The notes under the pieces are model-generated. The model ran no database searches. It was not told the DNA's origin and worked only from the letters and a program-made list of their open reading frames with translations. From Kribbella pittospori (lineage in GTDB: Bacteria > Actinomycetota > Actinomycetes > Propionibacteriales > Kribbellaceae): a DNA stretch of 64,000 nt. A program made the position numbers and the translations under genes. This document shows positions 7,852 to 15,973 of this stretch, in pieces; within the stretch, counting starts at the first letter, position 1, and every line of letters starts with the position of its first letter. The stretch spans positions 35,161 to 99,160 of the forward strand of contig NZ_SJKB01000021.1 in NCBI RefSeq assembly GCF_004331465.1, given 5' to 3'.

Positions 7852-9037
7852 ATGCTACTGATGTGCTTCGCCGCCGTGCTGTGCTGGCGGTTCTGGTGTC
7901 CAGTCTCGCCGGCCGCACCATCTTGTCGACCGCAGTGTTGTTCCTGGCCGCCGGGTTCGCGCCCGGTCTGGAGACCACCGGCGTGCTCGATCTGCGGCCG
8001 GAGTCGCCGGTCGTCTCGGTCCTGGCCCAGCTCGCCCTGTTCGCGGTGCTGTTCACCGACGGAATGCGGGTCGGCTGGTCGGATCTGCGGTCGGCGTGGC
8101 GGCTTCCGGGGTGCGCGCTGGGCTGGGGCCTGCCCCTCACGCTGGGCATCACAGCGCTCGCCGCGCACCTCATCGTGGGCCTGGACTGGCCCGCGGCGTT
8201 GCTCATCGGTGCGATCCTGGCCCCGACCGACCCGGTCTTCGCCTCGGCGCTGGTCGGCAACGAGAAGAGGTGCCGGGCCGGCTCAGGCACCTGCTGAGCG
8301 TCGAGTCCGGCGTCAACGACGGTCTGGCACTGCCGTTCGTGATGGTCTTCGTCGCCGTGGCCGCGGGCGACGACAACCTGCATCTGGGTGAACTGGCCAC
8401 CGAACTCGCCGTAGGTGTCGTCATCGGTATCGGCGTTCCCTGGATCGCGATCCGGCTCGAGCGGACCCGGGTCTTCTCCGCGTCCACCCAGTACGAACCA
8501 CTCAACGCCGTCGCGATCGGCCTGCTCGTCCTCGCGCTCGCCGAAACCCTGCACGGCAACCTGTTCCTGGCCGCCTTCGCCGCCGGCATCACCGTCGCCA
8601 CCTTCGGACCAGCACAACGCTCCGCGTTCGAGCACTTCGGTGAACTCATCGCCGAAACCCTGAAACTCGCGGCGCTGCTCGGCTTCGGCGCCCTGATCTC
8701 GATCGAGTTCCTCGCCGAGATCTCCCGGCAAGGCTGGATCTTCGCACTCATCGCCCTCATCATCGCCCGGCCACTCGCCCTGGCCGTCTCGTTCCTGCGC
8801 TCCGGCGTTGGCACCCGCGAACAACTCGCGGCACTGTGGTTCGGCCCGAAAGGCTTCGCCTCCGTGGTCTACGGTCTCCTCGTCCTCGAATCAGGCATTC
8901 CCGCCGCCGACCAGGTGTTCCACCTCGTCGCCCTGACCATCGTGCTATCGATCCTGACCCACTCCTCCACCGACATCATCGTCGCCTGCTCCTTCGAAGA
9001 CGCCGACCTCACTCTCGAATCCGGCCGAGCAGCCTGA
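7852..9037 (+). pseudogene. NhaP/CPA1-type cation:proton antiporter with two frameshifts
   Basis: ATG 7852 follows GGAG at a good distance and opens MLLMCFAAVL, but the family sequence continues in another frame (AVLVSSLAGRTILSTAVLF) from about 7880, so one base is lost there. At 8265-8272 the text shows GAGAAGAGGTG where the family needs GAGAAGGTG: an extra AG moves the frame from ASALVGNEK into RHLLSVESGVNDGLALP, which then runs to the stop at 9037. Together the pieces give an essentially full-length antiporter with about 12 membrane segments. Either the gene is dead or the sequence carries errors; it would otherwise exchange Na+ or K+ for H+. Confidence 0.85.
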
Positions 9038-9322
9038 GCACCCGCGCCTAACCGCGTGCCCTGCTGCCCGACCCAACCGTTGGCGAGGCCAACACCGGAG
9101 CGGGGACCGTCCAGGCCAGGCGGAAGGCCCGCAGACGTGGTCCACGCCGAGCTCCGGGCCGCCGAGCGTTACCGGCGTGGACCCGCCATGCTCTCCAGCC
9201 GCCCGGGGTGGCATGGCGCCACGGACAGCGTGCGCCCAGCACGACGACATTCGCATCACCGTTCCCGCCGCCAACTGCGTCCGGTGTAACACCCGGTCGG
9301 CCCGCGCGATGTACTGACTGTA

Positions 9323-9360
9323 GTGAGTCCCGATGGGTCCCCCGAACCATCGGGACTCAC
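9323..9360. terminator. Perfect 14-bp hairpin, terminator or RNA-binding site
   Basis: Bases 9323-9336 (GTGAGTCCCGATGG) are exactly complementary to 9347-9360, with a 10-base loop. There is no T-run after it, so it is not a standard Rho-independent terminator. It is 77 bases before the ATG at 9437, so it may stop transcription from the antiporter or sit in the leader of the next gene. Confidence 0.6.
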
Positions 9361-9436
9361 CTCAATCTGCTCCACCTGGTGTGCCGGGAAGTTCTGGTCG
9401 GCGACTTCCGACCCATGCACCCAGGAGACGAATCCC

Positions 9437-9835
9437 ATGTCGCAGTCCGGCCCACCACAAGAATCCGGCACTCAGGCCGCACCTGGCAGCCACACCGCCT
9501 CCAGCCAGGACCAGCCGCGGCGATCAGAAGAGCTCGCGACCCAAGTGACCGAGCGGCTCGAACAAGGGATAGATGCGCAGCCGCTGCGGGTACTGTCCGA
9601 GCCAGAGGCGCTGGTCGTTGCGGAGCTACTCGAGCAGGTCGCCAACGACCAGTCCAGCGGGCTAAGCGCCATCGCTCAAATGCTCATCGTACGGATATAC
9701 GGCCGACTCGACGCGTCCCCGGCAGCCGAGGAACCAGCTGCCAACTCAAAGCCACCACCGCCACCTCGGCGAGCGAGGGCAGCGACGCTCGCGTCATTTC
9801 TCAGGGCAAGTCAAGGTCGCGCCGCCCGAAGTTGA
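9437..9835 (+). CDS. Hypothetical protein
   Basis: 132 residues from ATG 9437, which follows AGGAGA at a good distance. The N-terminal 35 residues are polar and low-complexity, residues about 38-95 are predicted helical (EELATQVTERLEQ, EALVVAELLEQVAN) and the tail is rich in Ala, Pro and Arg. No family is recognised. The 14-bp hairpin at 9323-9360 precedes it. Confidence 0.5.
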   Translation: MSQSGPPQESGTQAAPGSHTASSQDQPRRSEELATQVTERLEQGIDAQPLRVLSEPEALVVAELLEQVANDQSSGLSAIAQMLIVRIYGRLDASPAAEEPAANSKPPPPPRRARAATLASFLRASQGRAARS

Positions 9836-10042
9836 TGCTTCCGGCAACCGACAACGCAGACGCGACGGCGCTGAGTACCCGCTGATCCAGGTCGAAGGTG
9901 AGGTCGCAATTGTCGAACGCCAACGTAGCGGCCGAAGGAGGTGGCGAGCTGGGCATGGTTGGGTCCAGCGCACCCGGTCCTGACTAGTTCAGAAGAATGC
10001 CAGTTGACTTCGTCTGAGCACCGGTTGGTGCTTGAGTCTGTC

Positions 10043-10165
10043 GACGAAGCCCGCGAGTGGGTCGAGGTTCTACCAGCCGCGGGCGTACAGGGACTGGTGG
10101 TCAAGGCGCAGCTACTCGCTACTCTCCGGGCCGCCGCGACGGGCGTGGATGAAGGTCAAGCACCG
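10043..10165 (+). pseudogene. ATP-dependent DNA ligase fragment, frameshifted
   Basis: The plus strand reads DEAREWVEVLPAAGVQGLVVKA, the ligase motif IV region, then after a frame change AWMKVKHR, the motif V type WxKxK segment. The surrounding sequence is not ligase-like. The first 60 bases match the inverted copy at 4251-4310 with 58 of 60 identical. Confidence 0.7.
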
Positions 10166-10305
10166 GTCTCATCTCCGCCTGCCGCCTGTGGGCCTAGGCC
10201 TCACCGCGCCACCTACACCAACCACCGAACCACCCAGAGACCTTGCACGACCTGCGGCTTGGAAATTCGGATGAACCGCAGCTGATCGGAACGATACTTT
10301 CCAGC

Positions 10306-11064
10306 GTGAGCATCTTTCTGGTGGGCGGTGGCCCGGACACCACGACGAGCCTCGGAGTATTCGACGCATTCCGTAGTGAACTGCAGGCCCACGCGTCAGG
10401 ACGCAGGCCGCGTGTGGCTGTCGTCGTCTTCGATCATGAGGGCAGTGCGCAGCGCTACCTTCCGGCGTACACAGAGGTGCTCGTCGGGTCTGCGGCAGTC
10501 GAGATCCAGTCCGTGCTCGTGCGGCGAGGTCGGACGGTTGAGCCGGACATCTTCGTAGACCTGGACGGAATCGTCGTCGCCGGCGGTCCCACGCCGGACT
10601 ACCTCGCTGGGTTGAGCAGCGCCTCGGCGGGTATCCGCGCGGCCGTCGGTTCGGGCGTGCCGTATGTGGGATTTTCCGCCGGCGCGATGATCGCACCTGA
10701 TGCTGCGTTGATCGGCGGCTTGCGGATGGCCGGACTTCAGGTGTGTCCGAGCGACTGGTCCGAAGGACTGGATCAGGTAACGGTCCGCCCCGGCCTCGGG
10801 CTTCTTTCGTTCACCGTCGACGTACACTCGGCTCAAGCCGGCACCCTGGGGAGGGCTGTCGCGCTCGTGGAAGCAGGTGAGGTCGCAACGACTGTCGGCA
10901 TCGACGAAGACACCTGCCTGGTGCTGGCCGGGCCGGCCTCAGGTCTCGACGGGTGCTCTGTCGCTGGCAGCGGCTCCGTCTGGATCGTGGACTACGAGCA
11001 GGATCGGGCTGTCGTCTCCCGCATCCAAGCAACACTGCCCAACCCACTCCCGGACCCAGCCTGA
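10306..11064 (+). CDS. S51-type peptidase / cyanophycinase-like protein
   Basis: 252 residues from GTG 10306 (an open frame extends upstream to 10243 but the domain begins SIFLVGGGPD just after this GTG). The class I glutaminase-like fold of peptidase family S51 is indicated by VGGGPDTT at the N-terminus, DGIVVAGGPTPDYL in the middle and VGFSAGAMIA, where the Ser of G-x-S-A-G is the expected nucleophile. The usual following LGLL and VDxH block is present (PGLGLLSFTVDVH). Substrate unknown: dipeptides or cyanophycin-like polymers in known members. It lies between two ligase fragments (10043-10165 and 11251-11321). Confidence 0.8.
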   Translation: MSIFLVGGGPDTTTSLGVFDAFRSELQAHASGRRPRVAVVVFDHEGSAQRYLPAYTEVLVGSAAVEIQSVLVRRGRTVEPDIFVDLDGIVVAGGPTPDYLAGLSSASAGIRAAVGSGVPYVGFSAGAMIAPDAALIGGLRMAGLQVCPSDWSEGLDQVTVRPGLGLLSFTVDVHSAQAGTLGRAVALVEAGEVATTVGIDEDTCLVLAGPASGLDGCSVAGSGSVWIVDYEQDRAVVSRIQATLPNPLPDPA

Positions 11065-11250
11065 CCAAGGCGTACCCCACGTACTCGGGATGGGATTCGA
11101 ACCGCCAGGCCGAGAATGGGCGAGTCATTCCATTGATCGGGACTTTCTCGTTCGATCACGGCACAGGAGCCGAAGACAGCAGACTGCACCTCGCCGGTTC
11201 TCGGCGAAACCCGCGAACTCATCGGCGGGGGTGTGCTCAGCTGATCACCT

Positions 11251-11321
11251 GGCCCGCAGGTCGTGATCGCCGGCCTCTACGACGCCGGCCGCGAGCCGAC
11301 CGTGACCGGCCGGGTGAGGTA
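11251..11321 (+). pseudogene. ATP-dependent DNA ligase fragment (start of OB domain)
   Basis: The plus strand reads QVVIAGLYDAGREPTVTGRV before a stop, matching the same ligase region found on the minus strand near 5740-5680 (EVVIAGLYDADG then VIGRTV). It is the segment that would directly follow the WxKxK motif preserved at 10165, so the S51 gene seems to sit inside an older ligase gene. Confidence 0.6.
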
Positions 11322-11509
11322 ACCCGATCGCGAGGATCCCCGGGTGCCGCCCGCCGAACAGCCGCCTGCAGCCTGGACAGGACGTGATTCATGAACCTCC
11401 GCGTTGTGGATCGTCGCCTGGCAGCGGGTGGAGACCGAGCGATGGACGGCGTTCTGCTCCCATTGCGGGATCGAGGCGTTCTGCTGTCAGACCGAGATCG
11501 AGGGTGCCC

Positions 11510-11760
11510 ATGAGAAGGCGGGTCGAGGGGCAGATCGGCTGGTTCCGCCGCAAACGGCTCACGCCGGTTCCCGAGGTGGTGTCCGGGCAGGAGATGGCCT
11601 CCTTGGGTGGTGGCACGGAGTGGATCCTGGACTTCAGCCCAAGTGCCGTCAAGGCGATTGGAACGCTGGAAATCTTGGCTGTGGCGGGCCTTGATCCTGT
11701 CCGCCGTGCTCGACATCGCGCCGGTTTCTGGTAGATGTTTTGGTGGAGTTGTTGATCGGC
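11510..11760 (+). pseudogene. DoxX-like membrane protein remnant
   Basis: From ATG 11510 the frame gives a positively charged start and SAVKAIGTLEILAVAGL, then after loss of a base near 11692 the neighbouring frame continues ILSAVLDIAPVSG. The pattern GxxEIxxxxGLILPxxxxIAP is typical of DoxX family proteins. The rest of the four-helix protein is missing. Sequence 11065-11509 upstream holds no recognisable gene beyond the ligase fragment. Confidence 0.45.
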
Positions 11761-11829
11761 CTGGTGATCATGCGCCTTCGCCGTCGACTTGCTCGCATGC
11801 GCGCAACCGCCTAGCAGACAGTACGAGCG

Positions 11830-12405
11830 TCATACGACCAGTCGGCGCAGGCGGTTGGTGGCGCGCCATTGGAGCTGTTTGATGGCACCCACAGTGCGCT
11901 GCATGACGGCTGCCGTCTCGCTGATTGACAGGCCGACATAGAAGCGGAGAATCAGACACTCTCGGTGGTCGGCCGGCAGTTGATCGAGGGCTGATCGCAA
12001 TGTCGCGTTGGTCATCGCGGTGAGGGTCGTCTGCTCCGGCCCGGCGGATTCGTCGATCTGGGGTTCGAGCTCGTCGGTGACGACTGCCAGGCGGCTCCAG
12101 CCAGAACGGTGGTGATCGATGACGACGTTGCGGGCGATGGTGATGACCCAGGCCGCAAAGTTGAGAGTGTCACGGGGCCGACGGGCGATCGCGCGGAATG
12201 CCCGGAGGAACGTCTCGCTGGTCAGGTCTTCCGCGACGGTGTGCGATGTGGTCTTGCTGTAGGTGTACCGGTAGATCGTCGCGACATGCCGGTCGTAAAG
12301 CCGTCCGAAGGCGGCGACGTTGCCCGCCTGCGCGAGGCGGATCAGGTTCTCTTCGTCTTCGCCTCGATCCTCGGTCTGGATCGAGCGTCGTAGGGCGGTG
12401 ATCAC
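11830..12405 (-). CDS. ECF-type RNA polymerase sigma factor
   Basis: 191 residues on the minus strand. Region 2 is visible at about residues 25-95 (FGRLYDRHVATIYRYTY, AEDLTSETFLRAFRAI, AWVITIARNVVIDHHR) and region 4 at 130-190 (LDQLPADHRECLILRFYVGLSISETAAVM, in parts, then GAIKQLQWRATNRLRRL). No anti-sigma gene follows directly downstream; the sequence there is the DoxX remnant. It sits at the left edge of the conjugation block, so it could control either chromosomal or ICE genes. Confidence 0.9.
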   Translation of the reverse strand: MITALRRSIQTEDRGEDEENLIRLAQAGNVAAFGRLYDRHVATIYRYTYSKTTSHTVAEDLTSETFLRAFRAIARRPRDTLNFAAWVITIARNVVIDHHRSGWSRLAVVTDELEPQIDESAGPEQTTLTAMTNATLRSALDQLPADHRECLILRFYVGLSISETAAVMQRTVGAIKQLQWRATNRLRRLVV

Positions 12406-12719
12406 GTCAGCGATCGCCCCGACGAGCCTGCACGCGCAGGTCTGTACAGCGGATGGTCATGTGCTTCCTAAGCCCCGTTCTCAGTCAGCTAGCGCCTGAA
12501 CATCACGGAAAGGTTACCGAAGTTCACCCTGGGTGTCACCAGGAAGCCATCATCCGGCCGGGCGATGCAGTGACAGCCGATCGGCCGGAAGGATTTGGAC
12601 CGGCTGAGGCCTATGCGGCCCGGCATGGGTGGCGTCTCGTGATCGGCGGCAGCGGAGCGGTGTCCTGGAAGAACTGATCCAGGTTCTGAGTCGACGCTGC
12701 TGAGGCGATGTTCGGAGTC
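12406..12719. other. Intergenic stretch between sigma factor and ICE genes
   Basis: Divergent promoters for the sigma factor and for the rightward genes should lie here. A 74-codon frame at 12453-12677 has no ribosome site or family features and is not called. No copy of the tRNA-Arg 3' segment found at 46759 was seen here, so the left end of the ICE is not marked. Confidence 0.4.
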
Positions 12720-13013
12720 ATGAACGATGAAACTGCGGCCACGGATCGACGTGAAGAATGCGAGCCCGACCACCGGACCGGCGCACACAATGATCTGCGT
12801 GATTGGTCGGTCGAGCGGGTCATCGCGTTGCTCGACGCCGCAATCGAATCTGCGGGTGAACGGCTGGCGCGGTCCGCGGGTCTTTGGGACGACACTCCGA
12901 GCCAGGCCTTAGCCCGTCGGACGGGCCGGAAGGTGGCGCCTCAGCGCGAAGCATCGAGCGCGAGATCCCTTCTGGACGATTCCATCGATGCTCATGATCT
13001 GGAGCTGCCATGA
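12720..13013 (+). CDS. Small hypothetical protein
   Basis: 97 residues from ATG 12720 with GGAG three bases upstream. Very acidic N-terminus, a central helix (VERVIALLDAAIESAGERLAR) and a basic patch near residue 70. It is the first gene of a rightward series leading to the primase-like and conjugation genes. No family recognised. Confidence 0.45.
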   Translation: MNDETAATDRREECEPDHRTGAHNDLRDWSVERVIALLDAAIESAGERLARSAGLWDDTPSQALARRTGRKVAPQREASSARSLLDDSIDAHDLELP

Positions 13014-13114
13014 GCTGAGGCGGAGTTGTCGTCCTGGAAGTCGTGATCCGGGTTCTTTCGTGAGTGCGATCAGGGGACCTTCGAGGCTGATTGTGCGTCT
13101 TCGAGGAGGTCTCA

Positions 13115-14011
13115 ATGGGTGAGTCGGGATACGCCATTTCACTGGAGGAGCGGCGGAGGTTGCTGGAGGCGAATGTGGCTGCGGCGCGGGTCTTTCGCCA
13201 GGAGTTGCTGCGAGCAACGAGTAGTTGGCCAGTGGAGTACCTGAAGTCTTCGGGTGCTGAGGAGGTGTTGTCGGCCGGATCAGCGTGGAACATCGGGTAC
13301 GCGCCGAGCGCCCGGCGGGGCCTGGTGGACCATCTCCTGGTCGAGGGATTCGCGTACGGCACGCTGGTGAAGGCCGGGTTGGTGACCTGGTCCGATGAAG
13401 GCCAGGCGATTGATCGGCACCAGAATCAGTTGATGTTGCTGGCTCGCGATCACCGGCTATCGCCCGTGGGCTTTATCGGTATCGGGCGTGACTTGCAGGC
13501 GCGGTCGATCAGTCCGGTGACTGTGCTGCATCGGTCGTCGAACGTCCTAGTCGGGGTCGAGGAGCAGTTGGATCTCCTCGGCGGCGGAGCCGTCCCAGTG
13601 ATCGTCGATGAGCCCGTCGACGCCATCGCCATCTCGAGAGTCAGCCGCCAGATGGGCGGACAGTGGGCCGGGATCCCGGTGTGCAGTGCCGGGCTGTCGA
13701 CGGCGCAGGCGAGGATTCTGCGTCGGTTCAGTGCCAGCGACAGAGTGATCGTGGCCCTGAGCGGGAATGATGCCGAACGCAACCAGAAGGCAGGCTACGT
13801 CCTGGATCTCGCGTTCTTCTTTGACCGGGTACGGGCCGTTGGCTTGCCGGCTAGTCCGGCAGTGCTCACGCGCGAAGAGTCTGGGCTGGAGCACTTGCAC
13901 GACCTGTTGTCGAGCTCGCGTCCCCTGATGACATTTCGGACCACCGGCAGCGGGTTCGTGTCCAGTCGGCCGACAGATCCAGATCCGCCTGTCGCAGCAC
14001 CAGGACTGTGA
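13115..14011 (+). CDS. DnaG-like TOPRIM protein with degenerate active site
   Basis: 298 residues from ATG 13115 with a strong GAGGAGG box. The N-terminal half resembles the DnaG catalytic core before TOPRIM (EYLKSSGAEEVLSAGSAWNIGYAP, in parts, then LVDHLLVEGF), and the TOPRIM strand reads VIVDEPVDAIAIS with Glu166. The second acidic motif of TOPRIM domains (FDGDxAG) is replaced by ALSGNDAE, so an essential metal ligand is missing. It is followed six bases later by a better-preserved paralogue. It may have lost catalysis and serve as a partner. Confidence 0.75.
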   Translation: MGESGYAISLEERRRLLEANVAAARVFRQELLRATSSWPVEYLKSSGAEEVLSAGSAWNIGYAPSARRGLVDHLLVEGFAYGTLVKAGLVTWSDEGQAIDRHQNQLMLLARDHRLSPVGFIGIGRDLQARSISPVTVLHRSSNVLVGVEEQLDLLGGGAVPVIVDEPVDAIAISRVSRQMGGQWAGIPVCSAGLSTAQARILRRFSASDRVIVALSGNDAERNQKAGYVLDLAFFFDRVRAVGLPASPAVLTREESGLEHLHDLLSSSRPLMTFRTTGSGFVSSRPTDPDPPVAAPGL

Positions 14012-14017
14012 CCCGTC

Positions 14018-15100
14018 ATGGTCAGCGATGAGTTGCTGCATCAAGCGACCGCAGCAGCCGCGAGGTTCTACTGGCACCAACTGCGCGGCAGACCCAATGG
14101 GTGGGCTGTTCGACACCTGCGAGATCGCGGCGTAGCCGATGAGATCTTGACCGGAGCAACCAGTTGGTGGCTCGGATATGCGCCCGACACCTGGTCAGGG
14201 CTGGTCGACCACCTGCGTCGTGAAGGATTCGACGATCAGACGCTTCTGTCGGGTGGCCTGGCGAGAGCAACGCGTAGCGGATACCTGATCGACCGCTTCC
14301 GTGGCCGGATCATGTTCCTTGCCGAGGACGGCCAGCAGAGTCCCGTCGGGTTCATCGGCCGCGCACCAGGTGGCCTGCTCAAGTATCTGAACACACCGAA
14401 CACCCCGATCTACACCAAAGCGACGACGTTGGTGGGAGTCGGAGCGCAGAGGCATCGACTGAGCGAGGGTGCGATGCCCGTCCTTGTCGAGGGCACCATG
14501 GACGCACTTGCGATCCATCAGCTGGGCGACCACTGGGCCGGGATATCGCCCTGCGGCACGGCGATCACACGCGAGCAGGCCGTCATTCTCAAGCAGGCGT
14601 CTCGGCTGGACACCGTGGTCGTCGCCTTTGACGGCAATACAGCCGGCGCGAGTGGCGCGGCGCGGAGCCTCGACGTTCTGGCAGACGTGTTCGCAGTCGT
14701 ACTCGCGGCAGATCTTCCCGGTGGTCATGATCCGTCGTCGTTGTTTGCTGCCCACCCGGATCGGCTGCACGACGCGTTGACCCACGCGCGTCCGCTTGCT
14801 GAGCTCGCGATGGATGTCGAGTTGGCCCGCTGGGAGCGAGTGCTGGATCACGCCGCTGGGAAGGTCAACGCCGTGCGAGCGGTGGCTCCCTTGGTCGCGC
14901 GGTTGCCGGCCGGTCGCGTGGCTGCACAGATCGCCAGGCTCTCGCGGAGGGTTGACCTGGAGGAGCAAATCATCTCCCGCGAGGTGTTGGCAGCCGTTGG
15001 CCTGCGCAGGGAGCAGCTATCCACGGGGCGGGGACGCACTCGCCGTCGCGACCGACTCGACATGGGTTCGGATCCGCCCGACTTGTCCAGGACTCCTTGA
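14018..15100 (+). CDS. DnaG-like TOPRIM primase-like protein
   Basis: 360 residues from ATG 14018. It parallels the upstream gene: VRHLRDRGVADEILTGATSW, then SPVGFIGRAPGG, the TOPRIM strand PVLVEGTMDALAIH (Glu158) and the second motif AFDGNTAG (Asp205, with Asn207 where DnaG usually has Asp). The C-terminal region (LARWERVLDHAAGKVNAVRAVAPL, in parts) resembles the helicase-interaction end of DnaG. No N-terminal zinc-binding domain is present. Probably primes replication of the transferred strand or of the circular ICE. Confidence 0.8.
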   Translation: MVSDELLHQATAAAARFYWHQLRGRPNGWAVRHLRDRGVADEILTGATSWWLGYAPDTWSGLVDHLRREGFDDQTLLSGGLARATRSGYLIDRFRGRIMFLAEDGQQSPVGFIGRAPGGLLKYLNTPNTPIYTKATTLVGVGAQRHRLSEGAMPVLVEGTMDALAIHQLGDHWAGISPCGTAITREQAVILKQASRLDTVVVAFDGNTAGASGAARSLDVLADVFAVVLAADLPGGHDPSSLFAAHPDRLHDALTHARPLAELAMDVELARWERVLDHAAGKVNAVRAVAPLVARLPAGRVAAQIARLSRRVDLEEQIISREVLAAVGLRREQLSTGRGRTRRRDRLDMGSDPPDLSRTP

Positions 15101-15208
15101 TTCCGGGATCCAGGTTCTTGTTCGAGGCAACGGCCAGCACATTGGTGGCACCGCAGTACGACGAGGAGCCGGCCAGCCAGCTCCTCCTTCCCCAGACGGA
15201 GGCACTCG

Positions 15209-15937
15209 ATGGATGTAGAGCTGGAGGTTCTCATCGCCGACGCGGCCCGCTCGGACTGGGCGGCTGAGCCGTCGCGCCGGCTGGCCGACGGCATTGAGAC
15301 CCACATCGTCGCGCCGCTGTCGAGCCGACTCAAGGCGGCCCTCGGCCACGACGAGGCGGCCCAACGAGCGCGAGTCATCGCCTGGGAACGATGCCACGAG
15401 CTCGCCGTCAGTTCACCGGCAGCTGGTGTCTCGTGGGGCTACCTCGCGAACCTGGTCCGGTGGCGGCTGATGGACGCCGTCCGAGCCGAGGTGCTGCGCG
15501 GTCAGCGGCATCCGCTGACCCGTGAGCTACCCGAGCGCGAGTTAACGCAGCATCGGCAGTCGCTGGGGCCTCATCTGGAGCGGATCGCGTCCGAGTTGGA
15601 GCGCGGGGGACTGCCGGCGGTCGTGGGGCGCAACCTGATCCGCGCGGCCGCGGACGGCCCGCCGTTCTACCGGTCGGAGGTCATCATGCGGCTGCGGCGG
15701 GCCGGAGCCCGCGGTGCCCAGGCCGAGGGTCTGGCCTGGTTGCTGCGAGGAGGTGCTGGGCGAGCGTCGGCTCTGGCCCGGCTCGCCAGGGGAGAAGGAC
15801 CGGGAGAGGTCTTCGCGGACCCCGTCGTACGGCGTTGGATACGGGCCGCAGCCGGTCGTGATCTGCGGTTTTTCGGCCGACCAAGCCGCCTCGGCCACCG
15901 CCGAGCGGCTGCATCACATCGGGTCAGAGCCGCCTGA
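15209..15937 (+). CDS. Hypothetical protein with sigma region 2-like segment
   Basis: 242 residues from ATG 15209, which follows ACGGAGG. Residues 50-100 (ARVIAWERCHELA, WGYLANLVRWRLMDAVRAEV) look like an ECF sigma region 2 helix pair, but no region 4 follows. The rest is Arg/Ala-rich and helical, with GGGAGRASALARLARGEG near residue 190. Its position between primase-like and conjugation genes suggests an ICE regulator; the function is not established. Confidence 0.55.
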   Translation: MDVELEVLIADAARSDWAAEPSRRLADGIETHIVAPLSSRLKAALGHDEAAQRARVIAWERCHELAVSSPAAGVSWGYLANLVRWRLMDAVRAEVLRGQRHPLTRELPERELTQHRQSLGPHLERIASELERGGLPAVVGRNLIRAAADGPPFYRSEVIMRLRRAGARGAQAEGLAWLLRGGAGRASALARLARGEGPGEVFADPVVRRWIRAAAGRDLRFFGRPSRLGHRRAAASHRVRAA

Positions 15938-15973
15938 CAAAAAGTTGCCGGACCTCAACCGTTGAGGCCTGGT

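Noticed and set aside
6501..8168. 555-codon minus-strand open frame across the NhaD transporter
   Set aside because: Gly/Asp/His/Gln-rich shadow of a strongly coding plus-strand membrane protein; no domain.
11085..11110. tRNA-like TTCGAA motif (GGTTCGAATCCCA on the minus strand)
   Set aside because: The bases around it do not form a 5-bp T stem, and no anticodon or acceptor arm is nearby.
12453..12677. 74-codon frame before the ICE genes
   Set aside because: No ribosome site, mixed composition and no link to any family.
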